Shown: positions 8,501 to 16,240 of the stretch, piece by piece
Numbering within the stretch: the stretch's first letter is position 1
Layout: every line of letters starts with the position of its first letter
Source: Clostridia bacterium
Lineage (GTDB): Bacteria > Bacillota > Clostridia > Christensenellales > Aristaeellaceae
Direction of reading: 5' to 3'
DNA: 34,326 nt
NCBI GenBank assembly: GCA_017512675.1
Contig: JAFWEY010000206.1
Coordinates: 1 to 34,326, forward strand
Translations under genes and position numbers: made by a program
Notes under the pieces: generated by a model
Databases searched by the model: none
What the model saw: the letters and a program-made list of their open reading frames with translations, nothing else
What the model was told of the DNA's origin: nothing

Positions 8501-9580
8501 CCATTTCGGCATTTTGACCACGATGTAATCGACGGTCGGCTCGAAGCACGCGCAGGTTTTGCCGGTCACGTCGTTGCGGATCTCGTCCAGCGTGTAGCCC
8601 AGCGCGATCTTCGCGGTCACCTTGGCGATCGGATAGCCGGTCGCCTTGGAGGCCAGCGCGGAAGAGCGCGACACGCGGGGATTGACCTCGATCACCGCGT
8701 AATCGAAGGAAACCGGATCCAGCGCGAACTGAATGTTGCAGCCGCCTTCGATGCCGAGCGCGTTGATGATGTGCAGCGCCGCGGAACGCAGCATCTGGAA
8801 TTCCTTGTCCGCCAGCGTGACCGTCGGCGCAACGACGATCGAATCGCCGGTGTGAATGCCGACCGGATCCATGTTCTCCATCGCGCAGATGGTGATCACG
8901 TTCCCGGCATGATCCCGCATCACTTCAAATTCGATTTCCTTCCAGCCGCCGATGAATTTTTCGATCAGCACCTGGGTGATCGGCGACAGCAGGAGGCCGT
9001 TGGCGGAGATGCTGCGCAAATCCTTTTCGGTGCGCGCGATGCCGCCGCCGGCGCCGCCCAGCGTAAAGGCAGGCCGCACGATGACCGGATATCCGATCCG
9101 ATCCGCGATGGCCACCGCCTCTTCCACCGTCACCGCGATGTCGGAGGGAATGCACGGCTGGCCGATGGATTCCATCGTTTCCTTGAAGAGCTTGCGGTCC
9201 TCCGCCTTCTCGATCGCGTCCGCGTTGGTGCCGATCAGCTTCACGCCGTGGCTGTCCAGGAAGCCGTCCCGGTTCAGCTGCATCGCGATGGTCAGGCCCG
9301 TCTGCCCGCCCAGGCCGGCCAGCAGGCTGTCCGGCTTTTCCTTTTCGATCACGCGCATGACCGTCTGCTCGGTCAGCGGCTCCAGGTATATTTCGTCCGC
9401 CATCGCCCGGTCCGTCATGATGGTGGCGGGGTTGGAGTTGATCAGAACCACGTTGAGACCGGCATCCTTGAGTACCCGGCAGGCCTGCGTGCCCGCGTAG
9501 TCGAATTCCGCCGCCTGCCCGATGACAATCGGTCCGGAGCCGATCACGAGTACCTTTTTGATGTTGGGATTCAGCGGCAT
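5543..9580 (-). CDS. carB: Carbamoyl-phosphate synthase large subunit fused to a diaminopimelate epimerase domain
   Basis: One uninterrupted 1345-aa frame. Residues 1 to about 1050 are a full CarB: two ATP-grasp halves, each starting with an IGSGPIVIGQ-AEFDY- or LGGGPIRIGQGIEFDYS-type segment, then a C-terminal MGS-like allosteric domain. It makes carbamoyl phosphate from ammonia passed on by CarA, bicarbonate and 2 ATP, for arginine and pyrimidines. Residues 1062-1345 are DapF-like: FFKMQGTGDDYIFFDNF, GIGGDG, NRDGSEGRLAGNSIRC and ETWACGTGACAAA. DapF turns LL- into meso-diaminopimelate for lysine and peptidoglycan. The junction (near 6397) has no stop, no frame change and no internal ribosome site, so a real fusion is likely. 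Oddly, the position of the first catalytic Cys in DapF (CGN) is Ala (AGN); the second (ACGTG) is kept. The start at 9580 overlaps carA by 10 nt and has GGAGGTGA before it. Confidence 0.93.
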   Translation of the reverse strand: MPLNPNIKKVLVIGSGPIVIGQAAEFDYAGTQACRVLKDAGLNVVLINSNPATIMTDRAMADEIYLEPLTEQTVMRVIEKEKPDSLLAGLGGQTGLTIAMQLNRDGFLDSHGVKLIGTNADAIEKAEDRKLFKETMESIGQPCIPSDIAVTVEEAVAIADRIGYPVIVRPAFTLGGAGGGIARTEKDLRSISANGLLLSPITQVLIEKFIGGWKEIEFEVMRDHAGNVITICAMENMDPVGIHTGDSIVVAPTVTLADKEFQMLRSAALHIINALGIEGGCNIQFALDPVSFDYAVIEVNPRVSRSSALASKATGYPIAKVTAKIALGYTLDEIRNDVTGKTCACFEPTVDYIVVKMPKWPFDKFVNASRKLGTQMKATGEVMAIAPSFEMAIMKAVRGAEIKIDTLRYPGMRDAADIRERMAKGDDLRLFAVFEALRQGVSIDEIFDITKIDRWFLGKIKHLVDFEQRLEEEGLTDENYLQGKKYGYTDRALARLTGAKIERGRLPVYKMVDTCGGEFAAETPYFYSTMDDVCEAREMIAQDRSGREKIIVLGGGPIRIGQGIEFDYSSVHCAWALRELGYEVIIINNNPETVSTDFDTADRLYFEPLTPEDVLGVIAVEKPVGVVVAFGGQTAINLTKTLSERGIPILGTSAEGIDIAEDRERFDQLLETIGIRRPQGHTVMTMEQAYEAADSLGYPVLLRPSYVIGGQNMTIAHNPDDVTRYMKRILAQGIENPVLIDKYMSGVELEVDVISDGVDVLIPGVMQHVERAGVHSGDSIAVYPPMSINDAMLEIIVRRSTQLALALGTKGLVNIQYLIYMGDLYVIEVNPRASRTIPYISKVTGVPMVDLATRVMIGQPLASLGYGTGLYKTPPYTAVKVPVFSFEKLNDVDSALGPEMKSTGEALGIGSTLTEALFKGLISAGFSIGGKPRKGVLISVGDQDKLELVSLAKKLSDLGTTIYATAGTARAIAMLGVDVEVVDHLYESDQILTLLDQDKLDYLVITDMSKPEAVDNYIRMHRFALLRGVAVLTSLDTANALADIIASRFSQQNTELINILDMRSSRQKLRFFKMQGTGDDYIFFDNFAGQITCPEALAINMCDRHYGIGGDGIVLLERSPIADIRMRIFNRDGSEGRLAGNSIRCVAKYAYDSGMAHKNHITVETMSGIKDLTLYTIAGKVNTVRVAMGAYSMDPKTLPVSLDGDRIVNRAVKVAGGVYRITCLSIGNPHCVIFSDRVDGVKVPQLGPLFENDPIFPERVNTEFIRVVNKSTIKMRVWERGNGETWACGTGACAAAIAAIENGLCQKDTDITVKLRGGDLVVRVEGDQVYLTGDAVKIYEGEVEY

Positions 9581-10647
9581 GCTTTGGTCACCTCCGCGAT
9601 ATACTGGTCAAACAGGAAATCGGTATCCTTGGGGCCTCCGCAGGCTTCCGGGTGGAACTGTGTGGAGAACGCGCGCAGCGACGGATACTCGACCCCTTCG
9701 TTGGTCTGGTCGTTGGCGTTGACATAGCTTTCCCGGGCAAACTCCGGCAGCGAATCGGATACCACCGCGTAGCCGTGATTCTGGCTGGTGATGAACATGC
9801 TGGAATCGCTGACCCGCTTGACCGGCTGGTTCGCGCCGCGGTGCCCGTACTTCAGCTTGGTCGTTCTGGCGCCGGCGGCCAGCGCCAGCATCTGGTGGCC
9901 CAGGCAGATGCCGAAAATCGGCATTTTCCCCAGCAGCGCCTTCAGCTGCGCGATGCACTCCTGATTCTCCGCCGGGTCGCCGGGTCCGTTGGACAGCATC
10001 AGCCCGTCAAACCCGCCTTCAAGGATCGTTTCCGCCTTCACGTTGTACGGAAAGACCGTTACGTGCGCGCCGCGCCGGTTCAGCTCCCGCTCGATGTTGC
10101 GCTTCGCGCCGTAATCGATCAGCGCGATGCGGCAGATTTCCGCGCCTTCCGCCGGATATTCGGTCGTTTTTCCCTGGGAGACCGTCCTGAGCGCGTCCTT
10201 CAGGCGCCAGGAGCGCAGTTCCCCGAAAAGATCGTCCGTCATTTCCCGGACGATCGCCGCGTTCATAACGCCTCTTTCGCGAATGATCCGGGTGACTTCC
10301 CGGGTATCGATGCCGCAAAGCGCCGCGACGTTCTGCTGCTTCAGGAAATCATCCAGCCTTCCCTTCGCGCGGAAATTGGAAGGCAGATCGCAGATTTCGC
10401 GGGTCACGTACCCCCGCGCCCACACTTTTCCGCTCTCAAAGTCTTCGGGAATCACGCCGTAGTTCCCGATCAGCGGAAAGGTCTGCAGAATGATCTGACC
10501 CTCATAGCTCGGATCCGTCAGCGTTTCCAGATAGCCGACGACCCCGGTGGTGAACACCAACTCCCCGATCGAATCCAGATCCGCGCCGATCATCCGGCCC
10601 TCAAAAACGTGCCCGTCTTCCAGCACGAGACAGCCTTTTCTTTCCAT
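9571..10647 (-). CDS. carA: Carbamoyl-phosphate synthase small (glutaminase) subunit
   Basis: The 358-aa protein hydrolyses glutamine and channels ammonia to CarB. The N-terminal half carries the small-subunit signature (VFEGRMIGADLDSIGELVFT, then TGVVGYLETLTDPSY). The C-terminal half is a class I glutamine amidotransferase with the nucleophile Cys in FGICLGHQ and the catalytic HPE near the end (FSTQFHPEACGG). The length is close to the usual 350-380. ATG 10647 is chosen because GAGGAG lies 7 nt before it; an upstream TTG (10662) has no such site. It lies 59 nt after argF with a perfect hairpin in between, and its end overlaps carB, consistent with translational coupling and a 1:1 subunit ratio. 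Confidence 0.95.
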   Translation of the reverse strand: MERKGCLVLEDGHVFEGRMIGADLDSIGELVFTTGVVGYLETLTDPSYEGQIILQTFPLIGNYGVIPEDFESGKVWARGYVTREICDLPSNFRAKGRLDDFLKQQNVAALCGIDTREVTRIIRERGVMNAAIVREMTDDLFGELRSWRLKDALRTVSQGKTTEYPAEGAEICRIALIDYGAKRNIERELNRRGAHVTVFPYNVKAETILEGGFDGLMLSNGPGDPAENQECIAQLKALLGKMPIFGICLGHQMLALAAGARTTKLKYGHRGANQPVKRVSDSSMFITSQNHGYAVVSDSLPEFARESYVNANDQTNEGVEYPSLRAFSTQFHPEACGGPKDTDFLFDQYIAEVTKACR

Positions 10648-10679
10648 ATTCACGCTCCTCAACCATTCCTTTACAGGCC

Positions 10680-10703
10680 GAACGGGGGAATTCTCCCCCG
10701 TTC
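10680..10703 (-). terminator. Intercistronic hairpin between argF and carA (possible attenuator or processing site)
   Basis: GAACGGGGGA pairs perfectly with TCCCCCGTTC around a 4-nt loop. No U-tract follows on the minus strand, so it is more likely a partial terminator or mRNA-stability element than a full stop. It separates the arginine-specific genes from carAB, which also serve pyrimidine synthesis. Confidence 0.45.
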
Positions 10704-10706
10704 CCG

Positions 10707-11609
10707 TTACGCCATCAGTTTGACCAGTACCGCCTTTTGCGCGTGGAGGCGGTTTTCCGCCTCGTCGAACAGCTCGTTCGCGTGGGCCTCAAACACTCCC
10801 TCCGTGATTTCTTCTCCCCGGTGCGCCGGCAGACAGTGCTGCACCATGCAGTTCGGATGCGTCAGGCGCATATTGCTTTCGTTGACCTGATAGCCTTCGA
10901 AATCCTTCCTGCGCTGCGCCGCTTCGCTCTCCTGGCCCATCGACGCCCATACGTCCGTGTACACCACGTCGGCGTCCCGCATTCCTTCCTCCACCGATTC
11001 GGTGATCAGCAGCGCGCCGGCCGCTTCTCCCCATTCGATCAGCTGCCGGTCCGGCCTATGCGCCGCGGGGCAGGCGACTGCCACCTGCATGCCCATTTTG
11101 ATGCAGCCGACGATCAGCGAATTCGCCATGTTGTTGCCGTCGCCGACAAAGCAGAGCTTCAGGCCCTTCAGAACCTTTTTGTATTCGCGGATCGTCATGA
11201 GATCCGCCAGCACCTGGCACGGATGCGCGTAATCGGTCAGCCCGTTGATGATCGGTATCGAGCCGTACCTTGCCAGGTCCTCCACTTCCTGCTGCGCGAA
11301 CGTGCGGATCATGATGCCGTCCAGATACCGGGACAGAACCCTCGCCGTATCCTGCACCGGCTCTCCGCGTCCGATCTGCAGATCCCTGTTGGAAAGGAAC
11401 AGCGCCTGACCGCCCAGCTGGTACATGCCCGCTTCAAAGGAAACCCGCGTGCGGGTTGAGGATTTCTGAAAGATCATGCCCAGCGTCTTTCCTGCGAGGG
11501 GCTTTTTCTCCATGCCGTGCCTGCGCTCGTATTTCAGCTGATCCGCCAGATTCAGGATGTCCATAATCTCCTGACTGCTCAGATCGCCCAGTTTCAGCAA
11601 GTGCTTCAT
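10707..11609 (-). CDS. argF: Ornithine carbamoyltransferase
   Basis: The 300-aa enzyme joins carbamoyl phosphate and ornithine to citrulline. The carbamoyl-phosphate site STRTRVSFE (about residues 51-59) and the later HCLPAHRGEEIT (ornithine/carbamoyl-phosphate contact, HCLP) are intact, as is the VGDGNNMANSL segment of the ornithine domain. The length is typical (300-335). The start ATG (11607-11609) overlaps the argD stop as ATGA, so the two are translationally coupled; the longer open frame reaching 11987 is out-of-gene. The gene sits next to carAB, which supply its co-substrate, inside an anabolic argCJBD block. This favours the biosynthetic enzyme over a catabolic one. Confidence 0.95.
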   Translation of the reverse strand: MKHLLKLGDLSSQEIMDILNLADQLKYERRHGMEKKPLAGKTLGMIFQKSSTRTRVSFEAGMYQLGGQALFLSNRDLQIGRGEPVQDTARVLSRYLDGIMIRTFAQQEVEDLARYGSIPIINGLTDYAHPCQVLADLMTIREYKKVLKGLKLCFVGDGNNMANSLIVGCIKMGMQVAVACPAAHRPDRQLIEWGEAAGALLITESVEEGMRDADVVYTDVWASMGQESEAAQRRKDFEGYQVNESNMRLTHPNCMVQHCLPAHRGEEITEGVFEAHANELFDEAENRLHAQKAVLVKLMA

Positions 11610-12769
11610 TTCGCGGCCTCCTTGATTGCGTCGACCGCCTTCTTCAGCAGGTCGATATCGATGTTGAGCGGCGGCAGCAGCCGGATTTTCGTCTTTGCCG
11701 TCAGCACCAGCACACCCCTGTCGCGGCAGGCGGCGAGCACCTCGGACGCCGGCTTTTCGGTTTCCACGCCCAGCATCAGTCCCATGCCCGTCACGCCGGC
11801 GATGCCTTTCGCGCCCTCCAGTTCCTGGCGGATCAGGTCGCTGCGCACGCGCACGCCTGCCAGGAAGCCTTCGTCGATCCGGCGCACAATGGTCAGGGCG
11901 CCGGCGCATACCACAGGATTGCCGCCGAAGGTGGAGCCGTGGGAGCCGGGCGTCAGCGTGTCCTGCGCCTTTTCGCCGATCAGGCACGCGCCGATCGGAA
12001 GCCCGCCGCCCAGGCCCTTGGCGGTGGTCACCACGTCCGGCTGAATGCCGAACTGCTCGTAGGAGAAATAGGTGCCGGAGCGGCCGTTTCCGGTCTGCAC
12101 CTCATCCACCGCCACCAGCGCGCCGCATTCCGCCGCCATGCGGACGGTTTCCTGCACGAACTGCCGGTCCAGCGGGATCACGCCGCCTTCGCCCTGCACC
12201 ATTTCCATCATGACGCCGGCCACGTCTCCCTGTGCCAGCGCCTCGCGCATTCCGTCGGAATCCCCGCTCTGCACATAGCGGAAGCCCGCAGGGAACGGCC
12301 CGAAGCTGTGGTGGAAGTGGTCCTGGCCGGTCGCCGCCAGCGTAGCCAGCGTCCTGCCGTGGAAGCTGTTCACCAGCGTCACGATGACCGGGCGCTTCTC
12401 CTCGCCGTATTTGTCCGAGGCGTACTTGCGCATGACTTTGATCGCGCATTCGTTGGCTTCCGCGCCGGAATTGCCGAAGAACACTTTTTTCATGCCGGTT
12501 TTCTGGCACAGGGCTTTCGCCAGCAGCGCCTGCGGCGAGGTATAATACAGGTTGGACGCGTGCTGCACGCGGTTCAGCTGCGCGATGACCGCTTCCTTCC
12601 AGGTCTCGTCGCCAAGCCCGAATCCGTTGACCGCGATGCCGCTGCCCATATCGATGTACTGCCTTCCGTCCGCGCCCTCCAGCAGCGCGCCTTTCCCGCC
12701 GACGATCTCCACAGGAGCGCGGTTGTAGGTGCCGGCCACGTATGTCCTGTCGATGTCAAATGTATTCAT
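11606..12769 (-). CDS. argD: Acetylornithine aminotransferase
   Basis: The 387-aa class III PLP aminotransferase converts N-acetylglutamate semialdehyde plus glutamate to N-acetylornithine. Visible landmarks are SGAEANECAIK (phosphate region, about residues 101-111), the aspartate in VDEVQTGNGRSG (about 221-232), and the PLP lysine K251 in TTAKGLGGGLPIG. ATG 12769 is chosen because GAGGTG stands 6 nt before it; GTG 12778 would be inside the ribosome site. The start lies 10 nt after the argB stop, and the stop overlaps the argF start. Some members also work as succinyldiaminopimelate aminotransferase in lysine synthesis, notable given the dapF domain in the same operon, but the sequence does not show this. 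Confidence 0.93.
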   Translation of the reverse strand: MNTFDIDRTYVAGTYNRAPVEIVGGKGALLEGADGRQYIDMGSGIAVNGFGLGDETWKEAVIAQLNRVQHASNLYYTSPQALLAKALCQKTGMKKVFFGNSGAEANECAIKVMRKYASDKYGEEKRPVIVTLVNSFHGRTLATLAATGQDHFHHSFGPFPAGFRYVQSGDSDGMREALAQGDVAGVMMEMVQGEGGVIPLDRQFVQETVRMAAECGALVAVDEVQTGNGRSGTYFSYEQFGIQPDVVTTAKGLGGGLPIGACLIGEKAQDTLTPGSHGSTFGGNPVVCAGALTIVRRIDEGFLAGVRVRSDLIRQELEGAKGIAGVTGMGLMLGVETEKPASEVLAACRDRGVLVLTAKTKIRLLPPLNIDIDLLKKAVDAIKEAAK

Positions 12770-12779
12770 TCTCTTCACC

Positions 12780-13631
12780 TCATTTAAACATGGTACCGAT
12801 GCCTTCGTCGGTCAGAATCTCAATCAGGATCGCGTGGGGAACGGTTCCGTTCAGGACGAACACCTTGCTTACGCCGCGGCGAATCGCCTCGATGCAGCAC
12901 TCCACCTTCGGGATCATGCCGCCCTGAATGATCCCTTCCGCCATCAGCTGCGGCGCTTCGGAAACGTTGATTTCGGGGATCAGCGACGCCGGGTCGTTCC
13001 GGTCGCGCAGCACGCCGTCGATGTCCGTCATCGTAATCAGGCTCTCCGCCCGCAGCTTGCCGGCAATCCTCGCCGCCGCGGTATCCGCGTTGATGTTGTA
13101 CACGTTGCCCGACAGGTCAAACCCCACGGTGGAAATCACCGGAATGTATCCTTTATCCAGCAGGTCCAGAATCGGCGCCTCCTCGATGTGGGTGATCTCG
13201 CCCACATAGCCGTGCACCTCGTCCAGCTGCTTCGCCTCGATCATCCTGCCGTCCATGCCCGACAGCCCGATCGCGCGGCCCCCCGCGGATTCGATCAGCG
13301 CCACCAGGCTCTTGTTCACCTTGCCCGCCAGCACCATCTGCACCAGATCCGCAGTTTCCCTGTCGGTGACGCGCAGTCCGTCGATGAATTCGGATTTCTT
13401 GCCGGTCTTCTTCATCATTTCGGAAATCTCCGGGCCGCCGCCGTGCACCAGCACCACCTTTACGCCGATCAGGCTCAGGAGCACCACGTCCCGCATGACC
13501 GAGTTCTTCAGCTTCTCATCGATCATCGCGTTGCCGCCGTACTTGATGACCACGATCTTTCCGTAATACTGCTGAATGTACGGGAGCGCGTGTACCAGAA
13601 TCCTGGCGCGCTCGACATTGCTGATCTTCAT
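12780..13631 (-). CDS. argB: Acetylglutamate kinase
   Basis: The 283-aa amino-acid kinase phosphorylates N-acetylglutamate with ATP. The N-terminal KIVVIKYGGNAM glycine-rich/lysine segment (about residues 25-36), VLVHGGGPEIS (about 60-70), and the later NINADTAAARIAGKL and LITMTDIDGVL segments are typical. The protein starts with a short amphipathic N-terminal stretch (MKISNVERARILVHALPYIQ) like that of arginine-feedback-sensitive kinases, so allosteric inhibition by arginine is plausible. Together with the cyclic ArgJ this fits the recycling pathway, in which the kinase is the usual control point. Its TGA is part of the argD ribosome site. Confidence 0.95.
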   Translation of the reverse strand: MKISNVERARILVHALPYIQQYYGKIVVIKYGGNAMIDEKLKNSVMRDVVLLSLIGVKVVLVHGGGPEISEMMKKTGKKSEFIDGLRVTDRETADLVQMVLAGKVNKSLVALIESAGGRAIGLSGMDGRMIEAKQLDEVHGYVGEITHIEEAPILDLLDKGYIPVISTVGFDLSGNVYNINADTAAARIAGKLRAESLITMTDIDGVLRDRNDPASLIPEINVSEAPQLMAEGIIQGGMIPKVECCIEAIRRGVSKVFVLNGTVPHAILIEILTDEGIGTMFK

Positions 13632-13643
13632 TTGCTTTCTCCC

Positions 13644-14858
13644 TCAGGTCCGGTAGTCTCCGTTGATTTTCACATAATCGTACGTCAGATCGCAGCCCCA
13701 GGCCGTCGCGGATTCCCTGCCGTCGTTCAGATCCACCAGAATGTTGATTTCGTCTTCCAGCAGGATCTTCTTGGCTTCTTCTTCGCTGAACGGGATACCC
13801 GCGCCGTTTTCGCACACCTCGATCCTGCCTGCCGCGGACAGGAACGCCACGTTGACCTTATCCACGTCGATGTCGGCGCCGCTGTATCCCAGCGCGCACA
13901 GCACGCGGCCCCAGTTGGCGTCCGCGCCGTACATCGCGGCTTTCGTCAGCGAGGAGCAGATGACCGATTTTGCGGCGGTCCGGGCGTCCTCAAGCGTCTT
14001 CGCGCCGGTCACCGCGCATTCCAGAAGCTTGGTCGCGCCCTCGCCGTCCTTCGCCATCGCCCGGCACAGCTTCGTCGTCACCATGTTGAGCGCCTGGCAG
14101 AAGGTATCGAACTGCGCGCCCTCCTCACAGATCATCCCGTTGCCCGCCATGCCGTTGGCCAGGATCACTTCGGTGTCGTTGGTGGACGTGTCGCCGTCCA
14201 CCGAGATCATGTGGAACGTGGCGTCCGCATCCTTTACCAAAGCCTTTTTCAGCATCTCCGGGGCGATCGCCGCATCGGTGGTCAGGAACACCAGCATCGT
14301 GGCCATGTTCGGATGGATCATGCCCGAGCCCTTGGCGATTCCTCCCAGGCGGCAGATCTTTCCCTCCAGTTCAAATTCCACCGCGCATTCCTTCGGCACC
14401 GTGTCCGTGGTCATGATCGCCTGCACCGCGCGCGCGCTGCCGTCCCTGCTCAGGTCCGCGATCAGATCGTTCATGCCGGCCTGAATCGGAAGCAGCGACA
14501 GGGTCTGGCCGATCACGCCGGTGGACGCGACAATCACATCCTCCGCCGCGATCTTCGCGTGATCCGCCGCCAGAGCGCACATTCCTTCCGCGATTTCGAC
14601 GCCGTTGGCGTTGCACGTGTTGGCGTTTCCGCTGTTGGCGATGATCGCCTGCGCGCATCCGTCTTCCAGGTGCGCCCTGGTTACCAGAATCGGCGCTCCC
14701 TTGACCAGATTTTTCGTATAAATGCCCGCCGCGGAGGCTTTTACCTCGCTCAAAATCAGCGCCAGATCCCGCTTCGTCCGGTTGTGCCGGATCCCGCAAT
14801 GGACCCCTGCTGCCAGAAAGCCTTTCGCAGCGCACACCCCGCCCTGTATATATTGCAT
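13644..14858 (-). CDS. argJ: Bifunctional ornithine acetyltransferase / N-acetylglutamate synthase
   Basis: The 404-aa protein moves the acetyl group from N-acetylornithine to glutamate, recycling it; many members also use acetyl-CoA. It is made as a precursor that cuts itself before a threonine. The site is clear: KGSGMIHPNMATML, with T187 as N-terminal nucleophile of the beta chain. The preceding SVDGDTSTND-type motif of the substrate site follows later, as expected. ATG 14858 follows AGGAGGT by 6 nt; the upstream ATG at 14879 would place that ribosome site inside the gene. It lies 22 nt after argC and 12 nt before argB. No argE, argA or argG/argH is present in the window. Confidence 0.95.
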   Translation of the reverse strand: MQYIQGGVCAAKGFLAAGVHCGIRHNRTKRDLALILSEVKASAAGIYTKNLVKGAPILVTRAHLEDGCAQAIIANSGNANTCNANGVEIAEGMCALAADHAKIAAEDVIVASTGVIGQTLSLLPIQAGMNDLIADLSRDGSARAVQAIMTTDTVPKECAVEFELEGKICRLGGIAKGSGMIHPNMATMLVFLTTDAAIAPEMLKKALVKDADATFHMISVDGDTSTNDTEVILANGMAGNGMICEEGAQFDTFCQALNMVTTKLCRAMAKDGEGATKLLECAVTGAKTLEDARTAAKSVICSSLTKAAMYGADANWGRVLCALGYSGADIDVDKVNVAFLSAAGRIEVCENGAGIPFSEEEAKKILLEDEINILVDLNDGRESATAWGCDLTYDYVKINGDYRT

Positions 14859-14880
14859 AAATATACCTCCTATATGCATA

Positions 14881-15816
14881 TCAAAGCACGAGTCCCGTGG
14901 TCTCGTCCATCCCTGTCATCAGGTTGAGACACTGAACCGCGCTGCCGCTTGCGCCCTTGCCCAGGTTGTCAAACCGGCTGACCAGAAGCACCCGTTCGTC
15001 GTTTCCCAGCACGGCGATTTCCATATCGTCCCGCCCGGAGAGGGCGTTTCCCGCCAGCATTTCCCCGTCGAAGGAATCCCGCAGCACTCGAACCAGCCTT
15101 TGCCCCGCGTAGTGATCGGCGAACATTTCCAGGATTTCCGCGCGGTTTACCGTCCCGTTCAGCAGTCTCGGAAAGACCGGCACGGTCACCACCATGCCGC
15201 TGTAATAATCCGAAACGATCGGACTGAACGCCGGCGGATACGCGAGCCCGGGAATGGCCGTCATTTCCTTCAGATGCTTATGCTGCTGGGACAGGCCGTA
15301 CTGTCTCGGGCTGTCTAGCGCCGCGTCCCGCCCGTCCGCTTCATACTGGGCGATCATTTTCCTGCCGCCGCCGGAGTAGCCGGTAACCGAGTGGCAGACG
15401 ACCGGATAATCCGCCGGCATCATTCCGCTTTTCACCATCGGATAGACCAGCGAAATGAACCCGCACGCATGGCATCCCGGCACCGCGACCCGCTCTCCGG
15501 CCGCGATGGCCTGCCGATGGGCCGCGGACAGCTCCGCAAACCCGTACGCCCAGCCCGGTTCCGTACGATGCGCCGTCGAAGCGTCGATGATCCGCACACC
15601 CGCGCCCTTCGCCAGTTCCGCCGCCTCGCGCGCCGCCTGATCCGGCAGGCACAGAATCGCGATGTCCGCCTCTTCGTATCGCTTTTTGCGCTCCGACGGA
15701 TCCTTGCGCACCGATTCGGGAATCGGAATCAGCCGCACGTCGCCGCGCCCTTCCAGCCGCTGCGCGATGCGCAGACCCGTCGTGCCTTCCGCTCCGTCGA
15801 TAAAGACCTTTGTCAT
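14881..15816 (-). CDS. argC: N-acetyl-gamma-glutamyl-phosphate reductase (short type)
   Basis: The 311-aa protein reduces acetylglutamyl phosphate with NADPH. The N-terminal VFIDGAEGTTGLRI is the dinucleotide-binding segment, and the catalytic Cys is C115 in VPGCHACGF. The length and the D-G-x-x-G-T-T-G form fit the shorter ArgC type (about 310 aa) rather than the 340-350 aa type. ATG 15816 has GGAGGCG before it; the longer open frame to 15879 runs through the promoter. It is the first gene of the operon and gives the leader only about 28 nt, leaving little room for attenuation. Control at the promoter by ArgR is therefore likely. Confidence 0.94.
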   Translation of the reverse strand: MTKVFIDGAEGTTGLRIAQRLEGRGDVRLIPIPESVRKDPSERKKRYEEADIAILCLPDQAAREAAELAKGAGVRIIDASTAHRTEPGWAYGFAELSAAHRQAIAAGERVAVPGCHACGFISLVYPMVKSGMMPADYPVVCHSVTGYSGGGRKMIAQYEADGRDAALDSPRQYGLSQQHKHLKEMTAIPGLAYPPAFSPIVSDYYSGMVVTVPVFPRLLNGTVNRAEILEMFADHYAGQRLVRVLRDSFDGEMLAGNALSGRDDMEIAVLGNDERVLLVSRFDNLGKGASGSAVQCLNLMTGMDETTGLVL

Positions 15817-15850
15817 ACAACGCCTCCGGTATGATCCTCGCATTTTCGAT

Positions 15851-15879
15851 ATTGTAGCGACTAAATATTCATACGTCAA
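15851..15879 (-). promoter_or_regulatory. Promoter of the arg operon
   Basis: On the minus strand TTGACG (15874-15879) and TACAAT (15851-15856) are separated by exactly 17 nt. The transcript would start near 15844, 28 nt before argC. Confidence 0.85.
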
Positions 15880-15892
15880 GCATAAATATACC
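15859..15892 (-). promoter_or_regulatory. Candidate ArgR operator(s) (ARG-box-like)
   Basis: The spacer of the arg promoter reads TATGAATATTTAGTC (15859-15873, minus strand), close to the ARG box pattern TGAAT-(A/T)n-ATTCA in its left half. A second AT-rich site, GGTATATTTATGC (15880-15892), lies just upstream of the -35. Paired boxes about one helical turn apart are typical for ArgR/AhrC. No argR gene is in the window. From here up to 16207, about 300 nt are GC-rich and show no gene that I can support. Confidence 0.45.
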
Positions 15893-16207
15893 GAATAACA
15901 AGATTTTACCTTCTGATTCCCCCGCTTTTACACCGGATGGGCGCCGGACCGCCGAACCGCCTGCCGCCCGGCGCGGAAGAAGCGCCCCAGGCGGGGCGGA
16001 CCGCTTCGTTTTGGCCGCGTTTTGCCCCCGCGGCAGCGCCGTCACAGCGCGCCTGACAGGCCGCCCGTTTCGCCTTCCGAATCGCCGGCGTACGGCTTCG
16101 CGTCCCCGGCGGCCGCGCCCGCCTTCCGCGCTGCCGGCGCCGCTTTTCTTTTTGACGGGGGAAGCCCGGGGGCGCGCTCGAATTAACCTCGCCGAAACAA
16201 TAATCCC

Positions 16208-16237
16208 TTGACTCAGGTCGCTTTATCGTGATAAAAT
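16208..16237 (+). promoter_or_regulatory. Promoter of the T-box / TRAP transporter operon
   Basis: TTGACT (16208-16213) and TAAAAT (16232-16237) are 18 nt apart. It immediately precedes the T-box leader and yields a leader of about 510 nt before dctP. Confidence 0.7.
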
Positions 16238-16240
16238 ACC

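Noticed and set aside
12729-14927. 732-codon plus-strand open frame opposite argB-argJ
   Set aside because: It is antisense to two conserved arginine genes and has no protein-family features.
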